Shown: positions 50,807 to 59,717 of the stretch, piece by piece
Numbering within the stretch: position 1 is the stretch's first letter
How the letters are laid out: every line of letters starts with the position of its first letter
DNA from: Natronorubrum texcoconense
GTDB lineage: Archaea > Halobacteriota > Halobacteria > Halobacteriales > Natrialbaceae
NCBI RefSeq assembly: GCF_900100335.1
Contig: NZ_FNFE01000001.1
Coordinates: 682,001 to 746,000, forward strand
DNA: 64,000 bases
Reading direction: 5' to 3'
Translations under genes and position numbers: made by a program
The notes under the pieces: model-generated
Database searches by the model: none
What the model was told of the DNA's origin: nothing
What the model saw: only the letters and a program-made list of their open reading frames with translations

Positions 50807-51278
50807 CTCCCTGCAACACTCTCGGCCGCTCGTATCTGTATTGCGGCCGGAGCGCGGGTGGCAGTCTCCGTCAATTGCTCACTACGTGTGTTTATTGTAC
50901 GCTCGAGTGTGGACGTTCGATCGTGAAAATAAGCGTTCTGCAGTTACTGGCGGCGATGAGTTCCACGTCCTCCCCAACCGATTCGCTCGCTCCGCCATCT
51001 GCGAACTGCGCAAAGCGCCGTTCGCACGGTACGCGGAACCTCCGGTCCCGCGCTATCGCTCCCTCATCCCTCGCACGATACCGTCGGCCGGCCTCACTGT
51101 CGTTCGGCCGACCCACAGCGCGCGCCACCGCGCGTGGTCTGACTGGACCAAGCAATAATGCCTTCGTCTGTACTGACTGTTGCGGATACTGAACCAATCA
51201 CTTACTGCGGTTTTTGCCAGAGCCGTTGGATCCTGAATCCGACACGGATTGCCGTCGGACTCGAGGTCGGCAGTCGAG
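50807..51278. other. Unassigned 470-bp intergenic stretch
   Basis: No gene is convincing. Open frames on both strands (for example 50875-51192 plus, 50892-51197 minus) are rich in Arg/Ser/Ala, unlike the acidic haloarchaeal proteome. Short inverted repeats occur: GTCGGCC / GGCCGAC at about 51088-51117, and CGCGCG / CGCGCG around CCAC at about 51119-51134. It may be the decayed remains of a gene or element. Confidence 0.4.
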
Positions 51279-52379
51279 TCAGTCGAAGTAGGTTGCCAGC
51301 CGCTCGGCCGCCTCCTCGACGCGCGGCGTGACGAGAGCGAATCGGAGCCACGCCGTTCGCGAGTCGCCGAACGCCTCGCCGGGCATGCCGGCGACGCCGG
51401 CCTCGTCGATCAATCGTTCGACGTTCTCGAGCGTCCCCGGATAGCCGTCGAAGCGGGCCATGACGTAGAACGAGCCCTTCGGCGTGGTGTACTCCGCACC
51501 TGCCGCGTCCAAGGCGTCGGTGAACGTCACGACGCGCTCGCGGAGCAGGTCGCGATTGGCTTCGTAGTAGTCCGGACCGGTCTCGCGCAGGGCCTGCAGG
51601 ACCGCGTACTGGCCGGGACGGGTGGTCGCGACGTTGACCAGCATGTGCCGGCTCTTGGCGTTCTCGACGAGGTGCGGTGGAAAGATCGCGTACCCCACGC
51701 GCACGCCGGTGATCGCCATCGACTTCGAGTACGCGTTGGTGACGATCCGGTGGTCCGAATCGAACTCGAGCGCGCTCGAGAACTCCCCCGAGAGGTCGAA
51801 GTGATCGTACACCTCGTCGCTGACGAGGATCGCGTCGTACTCCTCCGCGACGGCGACGAGTTCCCGAACCGTCTCCTCCGGGTAAACCGCCCCGGTCGGG
51901 TTGTTCGGCGAGTTGACGACGATCGCCGCCGTCTCCTCGCTTGCGGCCTCGCGAACGTCGGCGGGATCGAGTTGCCCCTCGTCGTCCGTCGCGACGAATC
52001 GCTGGGTCCCACCCAACATCGTCGTCTTGCCGGGATAGTAGGGGTAGACCGGATCGGTGAGGATGACCTCGTTCCCGCGGTCGCGCTCTAACGCCCGCGC
52101 CATCGCGAGGTAGTTCGCCTCACCCGCGCCGTTCGTGATTACCACCTGCTCGGCGTCGACGCCCCGCCGAGCGGCGATCTCCTCGCGTAACTCGAGTAAT
52201 CCCTCGCTCGGCGGGTACTGGAACTGTTCGGGCTCGAGGTCGGCGTACTCGTGCAGGCCGTCCCGAAGCGCCTGGGGCGGCTCCCAGTCGGGGTTCCCGC
52301 TGACCATGTCGATGACGTCGCGGTCGGCCCGCTTGGCGTACTGCATAACGTGGAAGAACAGCGGCGTCTCGTACTCCAT
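51279..52379 (-). CDS. Class I/II PLP-dependent aminotransferase
   Basis: A 366-aa aspartate-aminotransferase-fold enzyme. The PLP Lys is in NAYSKSMAITGVRVGY; the Asn-Pro loop SPNNPTGAVYPEE and the DEVYDHF aspartate are present. It is a little short (family usually 380-400), lacking some N-terminal residues. ATG 52379 (MEYETPLFF) fits haloarchaeal relatives; the frame is open to 52460. The amino acid substrate is not predictable. Divergent from cinA. Confidence 0.9.
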   Translation of the reverse strand: MEYETPLFFHVMQYAKRADRDVIDMVSGNPDWEPPQALRDGLHEYADLEPEQFQYPPSEGLLELREEIAARRGVDAEQVVITNGAGEANYLAMARALERDRGNEVILTDPVYPYYPGKTTMLGGTQRFVATDDEGQLDPADVREAASEETAAIVVNSPNNPTGAVYPEETVRELVAVAEEYDAILVSDEVYDHFDLSGEFSSALEFDSDHRIVTNAYSKSMAITGVRVGYAIFPPHLVENAKSRHMLVNVATTRPGQYAVLQALRETGPDYYEANRDLLRERVVTFTDALDAAGAEYTTPKGSFYVMARFDGYPGTLENVERLIDEAGVAGMPGEAFGDSRTAWLRFALVTPRVEEAAERLATYFD

Positions 52380-52486
52380 GTAGGGTAGACTGGAGCCACG
52401 GACCGTCGTTCTTTCCGTTCGAACCGCGGATCCGCTCGCGCGAAACCCGTGCTTTGACACGTCGTCGGCCCCTCGTCTCGAATACG

Positions 52487-52999
52487 ATGAACGACGACAT
52501 CGACCGCGAACTGCCGATGGCCGTCGCCGACGCGCTCCGGGACCGCGAGGAGACGCTCGCCGTCGCCGAGTCCTGTACTGGCGGGCTGATCGGCGCCGCG
52601 ATCACGGCCGTTCCCGGTGCGAGCGACTACTTCGACTCCGGCCTGACGACCTACGCCTACGACGCCAAACGCCGGCATCTCGGCGTCAGCCGCGAGGCGC
52701 TCGACGAGTACGGCGCCGTCTCCGAACCCGTCGCGTACGAGATGGCCCGCGGCGTGCGAGACGTCGCGGACGTCACGTGGGGGATCGCGACGACCGGCGT
52801 CGCCGGCCCGACCGGTGGCACGGAGGAAGATCCGGTCGGTACCGTCTACATCGGCGTCTCCTACGCCGGTCCGTGGGGGAGCGAGTCCTCGTTTTCCGCC
52901 GTCAACCGGTACGTCTTCGACGGCGACCGGGCGACAGTCCGGGCGAAGACCGTGAATCGGGCGCTCGAGGATCTGCTCGAGGCGATCGACGCTCAGTGA
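52487..52999 (+). CDS. CinA-family nicotinamide-nucleotide amidohydrolase
   Basis: A 170-aa CinA C-terminal-domain protein that deamidates nicotinamide mononucleotide. AESCTGGLIGAAITAVPGASDYFDSGLTTYAYDAKR and GIATTGVAGPTGGT with PVGTVYIGV are family signatures. It has only this domain and no N-terminal COG1058 domain, as in PncC/YgaD-type enzymes. ATG 52487 chosen (MNDDIDRELP); the frame is open to 52454. Divergent from the aminotransferase. Confidence 0.92.
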   Translation: MNDDIDRELPMAVADALRDREETLAVAESCTGGLIGAAITAVPGASDYFDSGLTTYAYDAKRRHLGVSREALDEYGAVSEPVAYEMARGVRDVADVTWGIATTGVAGPTGGTEEDPVGTVYIGVSYAGPWGSESSFSAVNRYVFDGDRATVRAKTVNRALEDLLEAIDAQ

Positions 53000-53128
53000 T
53001 CGTCTGCTCGGTCGGTGAGTGTGTCCATCAGTCGCGAGGGTGTTTTCCGTCGACGATTTCGGCCGACCGGCGAGCGTTTTCGACAGCTAGACCAGAACCG
53101 GTTTTTGAATTAGCAGACTAGTGGCCGC

Positions 53129-53845
53129 ATGAACCGTCAGCACGCCGTCTTTGCAGCAGGCGCTCTCGCACTCTTTACTGCGATCGTCCACCTGGTGTTC
53201 GGGATGGTCGATCTGTACAACTGGCTCGTCAACGGCGACTCCGTCTCGATACTGCCGTTTGCGTTCGTCGCGTTCTCGCTGATCGTCTTCCTCCTCATCT
53301 ACACGTACTCCAAGGGACTGCTCCGAGAGGCGCAGGCGTACGCCGCGGGTGCGGCGGTCATGTTCCTCCCGATCGTCGGCTACGCCGACTGGCACGCGGC
53401 GGGAATCACCGAATCAGCCCTCGGTCTCGACGATGCCGGACTGGGACACGAGCACAGCCACGATGGGGATGGTCACGATCACAACGGGGATGACGACCAC
53501 AGCCACGACGACGGTCACAGCCACGATGATGATCACAATGGTGACGACGGCCACAGTCACGATGACGACCACGACCACAACGGCGACGACGACCACGACC
53601 ACAACGGCGCCGACGACCACGATCACAACGGAGACGATCACAGTCACGATGACGACCACGACCACAACGGCGACGATCACAGCCACGACGGCGACGCTGG
53701 CCACGAACACAGCCACGACGACGAGGGTGGTGTCATCGAGGTGACGATCGACCACCTGCGAGACGATATGATGGCCCTGTCGACCAAAGTCGCCGAGTTC
53801 GCGGCCTTCGTCCTCTTTACGGCGCTCGCGATCGCGGAACGATAA
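53129..53845 (+). CDS. Membrane protein with histidine/aspartate-rich repeat loop
   Basis: A 238-aa protein with three N-terminal hydrophobic helices (about 5-28, 42-62 and 70-88), then a loop of about 105 residues made of short repeats (HDH-N-GDD, HSH-DDD), and a C-terminal helix (VAEFAAFVLFTALAIAER). His and Asp dominate the loop, a composition typical of zinc, nickel or copper buffering segments in transporters and metallochaperones. No transporter family is recognised. A TATA-like GGTTTTTGAAT lies near 53100-53110. Confidence 0.8.
   Translation: MNRQHAVFAAGALALFTAIVHLVFGMVDLYNWLVNGDSVSILPFAFVAFSLIVFLLIYTYSKGLLREAQAYAAGAAVMFLPIVGYADWHAAGITESALGLDDAGLGHEHSHDGDGHDHNGDDDHSHDDGHSHDDDHNGDDGHSHDDDHDHNGDDDHDHNGADDHDHNGDDHSHDDDHDHNGDDHSHDGDAGHEHSHDDEGGVIEVTIDHLRDDMMALSTKVAEFAAFVLFTALAIAER
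53451..53730. repeat. His/Asp-coding microsatellite-like repeat
   Basis: Degenerate repetition of codons CAC/GAC/GAT/AAC/GGC over about 280 bp inside the preceding gene. Such DNA expands and contracts readily, so the loop length may vary among strains. Confidence 0.7.
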
Positions 53846-54008
53846 CCGGATTCGGAATAGGCTGCCTCGAGCGAGCCGACGACACCGGAACTCGAGACGA
53901 GAACGGACTCCGACTTGCTCCCGTCTCGCACGTCACGACCAACCGACACGAGCCGATGACAGTCCTCGAGAGAAACCTTTTCGGCGGTCGCCTCTCCAGT
54001 AGCGATAG

Positions 54009-54494
54009 ATGAACAAGAAGGGACACGTTCTCAACGCCGTTCTTCTGAGTCTCGGACTGGGCTACCTCCTCGAGCCGGCGGGCGACCTCGAGACGTTTCG
54101 GGCCATTATTATGATCGGCGTCCCGGTGACGCTGGGGGCCCTCTTTCCGGACGTCGACACGGCGTTCGGCAAACACCGGAAAACGCTGCACAGCCTTCCG
54201 GTACTGGCCGGCTTCATCGCCTTCCCGTACGTCTTCGGAAACCTCGAGTACGTCTGGATCGGCGTGTTGACCCACTACGTGCTCGACGTGGCGGGGAGCA
54301 AACGCGGCATCGCGCTGTTCTACCCCCTCTGGAAGAAGGAGTTCGGGCTACCAGTCGGCGTCGCGGTCAGCAGCAAACACGCGACCGCGGTGACGGTCGT
54401 TATCACCGTTCTGGAACTGGTGCTCGTCGCGGCGGTTCTCTACGAGGTTCCTCAGTGGGGCCTCGAGCTAGGGCGGCAGACGCTCGGCATCTAG
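54009..54494 (+). CDS. YdjM-like metal-dependent membrane hydrolase
   Basis: A 161-aa membrane protein of the YdjM/DUF457 family. Signature residues are visible: N-terminal KKGHVLNAV, ALFPDVDTAFGKHRKTLHSL and THYVLDVAGSKRG, which provide His and Asp ligands near the membrane face. About four helices. The family is assigned as LexA-regulated, membrane-bound metal-dependent hydrolase in bacteria, but the substrate is unknown. ATG 54009 is preferred. Confidence 0.85.
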   Translation: MNKKGHVLNAVLLSLGLGYLLEPAGDLETFRAIIMIGVPVTLGALFPDVDTAFGKHRKTLHSLPVLAGFIAFPYVFGNLEYVWIGVLTHYVLDVAGSKRGIALFYPLWKKEFGLPVGVAVSSKHATAVTVVITVLELVLVAAVLYEVPQWGLELGRQTLGI

Positions 54495-54626
54495 CGAGTC
54501 CGTCGACGCTGCGTACCGAACACGGCCCCGCTGGAGGACGTTCGTGAGCGGTTACGAGTACTCGAGACGGACCTGGTGACGTCGGGGCGTAGCGCACGTT
54601 AACCGCGTGGGTGCAGTACGTAACGC

Positions 54627-55499
54627 ATGACCACTACATCGCGTCGAACGATCGGTAACACGGCCGTCGCCGTCGGAAGCCCGTGGTTGTTCTTCGCCGT
54701 GTCGGTGGGGGCGACCTGGCTGTTCTGGCTGTCGGCTATCGCCTTCGGTCTTCGATTCGACAGCGCCGCGGGAATTCTGTTACTGCTGGCGGGACTCGCC
54801 GCTCCCGGGGTCGCCGGCATCGGGTTCGTCTACCTCGTCTACGGAACGCGAGGGCGAGCGGATTTCTGGGCCCGGATCACGGAGGTGCGTCGAATCGGAG
54901 TCCGGTGGTTCGCCATTATTCTGCTACTCCCAGTCGCGGTGACGCTCGTCGCAGCGGCCGTCGATCTGCTGCTGGGCGGTTCAGGCCTCGTGTGGGGCGA
55001 GGGAGTGAGCGAGTTCGGGACGAATCCGGCGGCGATTCTGCCGGCGCTGTTCTTCGTGACGCTCCCGCCGATACTCGAGGAGCTGGGGTGGCGAGGCTAC
55101 GCGTTAGACCGGCTGCAACTGCACTGGTCCGCACTCGGCGCGAGCCTGATCCTGGGCGTCGTCTGGTCGCTCTGGCATCTCCCCCTATTCTTTATTCCGG
55201 GGTCGTTCCAGCACGATATGGTTGGGTTCGGGACGATCGGGTTTTGGCTGTTCACGATCGGAATCGTCTCGCTCTCGCCGGCGTTCACGTGGGTGTACAA
55301 CCACACCGCGCGGAGCATCCTCGGCATCATCCTGTTGCACGGCTGGGTCAACTTCACCGCCGAAACGCTCGAGGTCGCGGATCCCGCCTACTACCTCCAC
55401 TGGATACTGTTAGCCGTTGTGCTCACGGTGATCTGGGGGCCGAAGACCCTGACGAGGGCGGACGACGTACCGCATCCGCCGACCGATTCCGAGCGGTAG
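54627..55499 (+). CDS. CPBP (CAAX/Abi) family intramembrane metalloprotease
   Basis: A 290-aa membrane protease with about eight helices. The diagnostic motifs are present: EELGWRGYALDRL (EExxxR), WSLWHLPLFF (His) and NHTARSILGIILLHGWVN (His near the end). The family includes CAAX proteases and bacteriocin-immunity proteins; in haloarchaea its substrates are unknown. ATG 54627 fits. Confidence 0.92.
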   Translation: MTTTSRRTIGNTAVAVGSPWLFFAVSVGATWLFWLSAIAFGLRFDSAAGILLLLAGLAAPGVAGIGFVYLVYGTRGRADFWARITEVRRIGVRWFAIILLLPVAVTLVAAAVDLLLGGSGLVWGEGVSEFGTNPAAILPALFFVTLPPILEELGWRGYALDRLQLHWSALGASLILGVVWSLWHLPLFFIPGSFQHDMVGFGTIGFWLFTIGIVSLSPAFTWVYNHTARSILGIILLHGWVNFTAETLEVADPAYYLHWILLAVVLTVIWGPKTLTRADDVPHPPTDSER

Positions 55500-55633
55500 G
55501 TCAGCCGGTCGACAGGCTACTCTCACCCTCGCATCGGGTGGTGATCCGCGACCGTTACAGCCGCCATACGAGTTCGTGGTGGTCGGTTCGTCCACAAAGC
55601 GAAGGGCTCGAGTGCGAATCGGCGACCGGAAAA

Positions 55634-56635
55634 TCAGTTGTTCGGCGTCCACTCCCGGCAGGCGTCCATGTCGTCCATCGCTTCGTCGTGGCGGCCGCAG
55701 TACGGGACCATTCCCTCGGACGAGCGAACGTACTCGAAGTGGCCGCAGTTCCCGCAGTACTGGTCTGTCGGTTCGTTCGGCGTGGCCGGCTCCGAGCCGA
55801 CGATTTCGGCGTCGCGGCCGTCACCGGCGTCGAGCGGCGAGGAGAGATCCGACGTTGCCGTCCCGCCGTCGCTGGTCGGGGTACCGGCGGTCGGCGCTCG
55901 AGGACGTGCCGAGCCACTGGAACGGCCGGTGCCGGCACTGGTTCCCGTCGTCGACCGTGATTTCGATTCGGAGGCGGTCGAGGATTCGTCGTACGACAGT
56001 CGTGTTCCGTCGGACTCTGAATCGTTGGTCTGCGTCTCGACGTCGCCGTCCGGCGTGCCGCCGAAGAAGCCGATGCCGCCGAAGCCGGTCGACTCGTTCG
56101 ATTCGGTGACTTCGACGACGGTCTGGTTGTGCCGGGTGACGTTCATCTCGAGTGCGCCGCCGGGGTCGTTGCGGGTCTTGAAGTTGACGACGGCGGTGAA
56201 CAGGCTCCAGAGGGCCGTAAACAGGCCGAGCAGGTAGATTGCGGAGACGCGGAGCGTGTGGTCGTCGCCGTAAGATCGCCAGTCGTTGGGGTAGGCGCCC
56301 CAGAAGAGGACGACGCCGAGCAGACACAGGCTCACGCTGATCGCCGCGGCGGCCTGGACCCGACGGCCGGCCGGAAGGACGATGAAGACGCCGACGAGCG
56401 CGGCCGGGACCCCGAGGCCGGCGAGCACGCCGGCGACACGGATGGACGCGTAGTGGGCGTCGATGTTCGGAGAGAGCGATGCGGCGAGCCCGCTCCAGAG
56501 GTCGGTCGTCGCCACGAGTACGGCCGCGACCGCCAGGATCGCGCCGACGAGGACGAGTGCCGTCCCCGCGTACAGACGCTGGGGGCTCGCCACCTCCCCT
56601 GCGCTCCCGTCGTAGGCCTCGGTCAGGCTTGTCAT
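55634..56635 (-). CDS. Membrane protein with C-terminal zinc-ribbon-like domain
   Basis: A 333-aa haloarchaeal protein starting at ATG 56635. Residues 20-160 contain four hydrophobic helices (YAGTALVLVGAILAVAAVLVATT, VAGVLAGLGVPAALVGVFIVLPAG and two more). A disordered Ser/Thr/Gly-rich linker of about 110 residues follows, then a C-terminal ribbon-like part with YCGNCGHFEYV and PYCGRHDEAMDDMDACREW. The membrane half resembles the DUF7139 family by memory. Function unknown. Confidence 0.75.
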   Translation of the reverse strand: MTSLTEAYDGSAGEVASPQRLYAGTALVLVGAILAVAAVLVATTDLWSGLAASLSPNIDAHYASIRVAGVLAGLGVPAALVGVFIVLPAGRRVQAAAAISVSLCLLGVVLFWGAYPNDWRSYGDDHTLRVSAIYLLGLFTALWSLFTAVVNFKTRNDPGGALEMNVTRHNQTVVEVTESNESTGFGGIGFFGGTPDGDVETQTNDSESDGTRLSYDESSTASESKSRSTTGTSAGTGRSSGSARPRAPTAGTPTSDGGTATSDLSSPLDAGDGRDAEIVGSEPATPNEPTDQYCGNCGHFEYVRSSEGMVPYCGRHDEAMDDMDACREWTPNN

Positions 56636-56830
56636 GCACGGGTGTTCGGACTCCCACCACAAAACGATACGTCAGACACACGTCGTGCGATAGAGCGGTC
56701 ACACGACGCCGAACCGTCGGGATTCCCACCGCTGTCGGGCCGATCGGCCGGTGAAGCGAACCGCCGACTCCGGAACCGCCTCCCCTCCGGAAACGAAAGC
56801 TTGAATCGACGCGCTCGCAAACCCCCGTTC

Positions 56831-57115
56831 ATGAGCGACGAGGACGACGAGGAGCCAGCCGTGACACTCGGAGAGCCGACCCCCGTCGAGGGTGCCCCCC
56901 TCGCCCGCGTCACGTCCCGGCTGGTCTGGCCCAAAGAGAAAAGCGAGATCGATCGACTCGAGGGCGACAGCGTCGTCCGAACGCCCGACGGGCCACAGGA
57001 GCTGTCGACCATTCTCGAGGAGATCGACGAGACGTACTTCCAGCGCCACCAGGAGTTCGAAAATCACGTTCGAGCGGTTATCGGCACCGGACCGATCCCG
57101 ACGGCGGACGAGTAA
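56831..57115 (+). CDS. DUF5789 family haloarchaeal protein
   Basis: A 94-aa acidic protein, mostly beta and short helices, beginning MSDEDDEEPAVTLGEPTPVEG. The LARVTSRLVWPKEKSEIDRLEGDSVVRTPDGP segment is characteristic, as I recall, of DUF5789, a haloarchaea-only family of unknown function. It lies 6 nt upstream of a CPBP gene with the same orientation, so both may be translated from one mRNA. Confidence 0.82.
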   Translation: MSDEDDEEPAVTLGEPTPVEGAPLARVTSRLVWPKEKSEIDRLEGDSVVRTPDGPQELSTILEEIDETYFQRHQEFENHVRAVIGTGPIPTADE

Positions 57116-57121
57116 GTAGCC

Positions 57122-57820
57122 GTGGCGACCGAGGGTGCCCGGAGCGGCGGTCGGTGGCTTCGCGACCAGTTCGATCGGCTCTCGTGGTTCCAGAAGTCGC
57201 TGCTGACCGGTGCGATCCTGACGATTCTGTGGATGAACTACGTCCCGGGCGACCTCGAGCGACGGGTCTGGGTCGACGGACTGTTACTGATCGGCGGCCC
57301 GCTCGCTCTGGGCCTCACGCACGGGAACCACATCGGCTGGAACATCAACCGCGTCGCCGTCCGGAACGCGGTGTTGCTCTCGCTGTTCGTCCTCCCGTTC
57401 TACCTGATCGGCTCGACGCTGCCGACGATCCGAGCGTTCTATCCGATGTGGGAGACGTCGGCCGCACTGGGCGAATTCGTGCCCCACGCGGTCCAGCTAT
57501 TCATCCTTGCGCTGGCCGCCGAGACGTACTATCGCGGCCTGCTCTGTGTCGGCGTCAGGGAGATCGGGTTCAAGGCAGTGCTCATCAGCCCCGTCGTCTA
57601 CATGATCCACCACGCCGGGAAACCGCCGATCGAGTTCTTGCTGTCGGGACCGACGGACATCCTCTTCGGCGCGGTGGACTACGAGTCCAACTCCATTCTC
57701 CCCTCCGTCATCGCCCACGGAGCCGGGCTCGTGTTGCTCGACTGGCTCGTGGTTCACGATCCGCTGTTCGATCCGACGTCGGCGTTGCAACACCTCGAGT
57801 GGCTGCCGGTTCCGTTGTGA
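57122..57820 (+). CDS. CPBP-like intramembrane metalloprotease (second copy)
   Basis: A 232-aa membrane protein. The motif AAETYYRGLLCVGVREIG is the ExxxR of the CPBP family; later VYMIHHAGKPP and SVIAHGAGLVLLDWL provide the His residues. It is shorter than the gene at 54627 and has fewer helices. It begins at GTG 57122, 6 nt after the DUF5789 stop. Possibly co-functional with that protein, which is inference. Confidence 0.85.
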   Translation: MATEGARSGGRWLRDQFDRLSWFQKSLLTGAILTILWMNYVPGDLERRVWVDGLLLIGGPLALGLTHGNHIGWNINRVAVRNAVLLSLFVLPFYLIGSTLPTIRAFYPMWETSAALGEFVPHAVQLFILALAAETYYRGLLCVGVREIGFKAVLISPVVYMIHHAGKPPIEFLLSGPTDILFGAVDYESNSILPSVIAHGAGLVLLDWLVVHDPLFDPTSALQHLEWLPVPL

Positions 57821-57894
57821 CTCGAGTTCACAAACGAAGAAAATTCGTCGCGACCGATACCGGGACGGTCACGGTCCGATCAGCGATCGACCGA

Positions 57895-58596
57895 TCAGTG
57901 ACGATTCGCGGCGAACGAGGCGACGGCGAGACCGACGGCGACGAGTGCAACACCTCCAGTGAATCCGGGAGTTCCGTCGCTCGCGTCGTCGCTCGCCGTC
58001 GTCGCTCCCGAAAGCGTCAGCTCGAATCCGTCGAGATCGGTTTCGGCGTCCCACGTCGCCCGAGTCTCGTCTTGCGTCGTCGGTTCCGGTGTCGACGACT
58101 CGATCGTCGCCTCAGTTGGTGCGGTCACGACGAGTGATCGATCGGCGTCGAATCCGCTTGCGAACGGTTCCGTGACGACGAGCGTGTCGTCTTCGACTGC
58201 CGCCAGTCCCTCCCAGGTCACGGAGAGCGTCACGATTCCGCGGTCGTCGGAGACGGAAACGTCGGCCGATTCGGTAGCCACCGTCATCTCGCGCCCGACG
58301 TTGGCTTCCGCGTTTGTCGCAACTGAATCGAACCGATCAGCGCCCCGGTCCAGTAACTCATCTTGTGCCGATTCGTCCTCCCGAAGCGTTTCGAGCGCAT
58401 CACGTTCGTCCGGGTCAGTGAGGTCGTAAATCGAAATCAACGACACGGTGGCATCTCCGTCTGCGTCGAGGTCGACGTGAACCGCTGATTCCTCGACGGA
58501 CTCTCCGCTGTTCGAACTCGATGCGGCGACTGGCAGTGCGAACGCGCTCACGAAGAGGAGCGAAATGACGCCTACGGTAGCGAGTTCGCGCTGCAT
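57895..58596 (-). CDS. Exported protein with PGF-CTERM anchor (shared sensor-like ectodomain)
   Basis: A 233-aa exported protein. It has a signal peptide (MQRELATVGVISLLFVSAFALPVAAS), an ectodomain of about 170 residues and a C-terminal PGF-CTERM sorting signal (GTPGFTGGVALVAVGLAVASFAANRH), the substrate of archaeosortase A, leading to lipid anchoring at the surface. The ectodomain aligns with that of the protein at 59718-60809 (shared DGxA, D-E-x-x-ALETLR..., VATN/VATA, TVTWEGLAAVEDDTL vs TFTWHGFAAVDGDEL, then VTAP and a W-terminated strand). It follows the coiled-coil exported gene with 2 nt between. Possibly DUF7345 family. Confidence 0.8.
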   Translation of the reverse strand: MQRELATVGVISLLFVSAFALPVAASSSNSGESVEESAVHVDLDADGDATVSLISIYDLTDPDERDALETLREDESAQDELLDRGADRFDSVATNAEANVGREMTVATESADVSVSDDRGIVTLSVTWEGLAAVEDDTLVVTEPFASGFDADRSLVVTAPTEATIESSTPEPTTQDETRATWDAETDLDGFELTLSGATTASDDASDGTPGFTGGVALVAVGLAVASFAANRH

Positions 58597-58598
58597 CG

Positions 58599-59423
58599 TT
58601 ACTCGTCACCACTGTGGCTGTCGGTTTCTTCGTGCTCGGCTTCGTTCGCGGTTTCCGAGTCGTCGCTACCGGATTCTGGTTCGTCTGTTACGTTTGCGTT
58701 GTCGGTCGAATTGGTTTCGTCCGCGTCCTCGCCAGCCGATCCGTCATCGGCGTCGCGGTCTGGAGCGGTTTCGTTCTGCTGTGGGGCATCGTTGCCCCGA
58801 TCCGTGCCCGGCGTGTCTATCGGTGCTCCCGGTTCACGGTCCGCGAAGGGTGACTGGCCGACGCTGTCACCGGCGATCGACTGTGCGATCGCGGCGACAT
58901 CGCCACCGCCGAGTTCGGCGGCATTGGTTCGGAGCTCTGCAATCGCGCTCGCGTTGATCCCTCGGTCCTCGAGGACGGACTCGTTCAACTCACCCGCGGT
59001 AGCGCTGGCGTCTCCCGCGACGCGTTCGACCGTGGCCGTCTCCGCGGCGATCGTCGCGACTTCAGCTCGGTACTGTCCTTCGCTAATCTCGCCGGATTCG
59101 CGGGCTTCTTCGAGCGCTTCGAGGCGCTCTTCGTGTTCAGCGAATCGCTCTTCGGCGTCGGCGAACTGCTTTTCGACGACGTCCGCTCGCTCGTCGTCGG
59201 ATTGTGCGTTCGCGAGCGCGATGCCGTAGGTTCGCTCCGAGAGCTCACCCTGAAGCTCCGCTTCCTGTACGCCGATGGCACCGGTTAGCTGTTCGCCGGG
59301 GGCAATCGATTCGTCGTCGCTCTGGTTCTGTTCGTTCGCGAGGGCACCCGCCGCGCCGAGTGGCATCGCTGCCAGCGAGACGACGAGTGCGACCGCCAGT
59401 ATGATCGTCGTGAGTCGGTTCAT
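58599..59423 (-). CDS. Exported coiled-coil protein (DUF7096-like)
   Basis: A 274-aa exported protein with a signal peptide (MNRLTTIILAVALVVSLAAMPLGAAGA). A helical middle (residues 70-115: ADVVEKQFADAEERFAEHEERLEALEEARESGEISEGQYRAEVA) predicts a coiled coil, then a second helical part, and the last 85 residues are acidic and disordered (Asp, Glu, Asn, Thr). No C-terminal membrane helix is seen, so it is probably secreted or held by partners. It is the first gene of an operon with the PGF-CTERM protein; a TATA-like GTATATCA lies about 30 nt upstream. Confidence 0.78.
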   Translation of the reverse strand: MNRLTTIILAVALVVSLAAMPLGAAGALANEQNQSDDESIAPGEQLTGAIGVQEAELQGELSERTYGIALANAQSDDERADVVEKQFADAEERFAEHEERLEALEEARESGEISEGQYRAEVATIAAETATVERVAGDASATAGELNESVLEDRGINASAIAELRTNAAELGGGDVAAIAQSIAGDSVGQSPFADREPGAPIDTPGTDRGNDAPQQNETAPDRDADDGSAGEDADETNSTDNANVTDEPESGSDDSETANEAEHEETDSHSGDE

Positions 59424-59438
59424 GACAACTCATCCTAT

Positions 59439-59475
59439 GGAGTAACCGGTGATATACACTCGAGTTGATTACTCC
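59439..59475 (-). promoter_or_regulatory. Inverted repeat around the TATA box of the exported operon
   Basis: GGAGTAA (59439-59445) and TTACTCC (59469-59475) bracket the TATA-like element (near 59450-59457) of the operon reading leftwards from 59423. A possible operator for a winged-helix regulator, such as the one at 59718-60809. Confidence 0.4.
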
Positions 59476-59717
59476 GGTTCAACGACCGTTTCCGACGTTT
59501 TCTCCCATTTTCGATCCGTTGCAGTCTGGCGATTTCTCGAGTTGGTCGGTCGAAGCGCGAGTGCGTGCTCGCCGGCGTCAATTTCCTCGAGAGCAGTTCG
59601 TGACCACTCCACTGCGTTTCTCAGATCGACGCCGACAGTACCGGCCGCTCACCGCTACCGGCGGCCCCAACCGTGGAATCCGTCGGTAACGGCTGGCGCC
59701 TCGTCGCCGACGATCGC
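59476..59717. other. Short intergenic stretch
   Basis: About 240 bp with no credible gene on either strand; the frames are Arg/Ser-rich shadows. Separates the exported operon from the membrane winged-helix gene. Confidence 0.4.

Noticed and set aside
50875-51192. 105-codon plus-strand frame as a gene
   Set aside because: Ser/Arg/Ala-rich without acidic bias, no start signals, no motif.
53414-53755. Hydrophobic Val-rich frame opposite the His-rich repeat
   Set aside because: Purely the reverse of His/Asp codons (GTG, GTC, ATC); no signal of its own.
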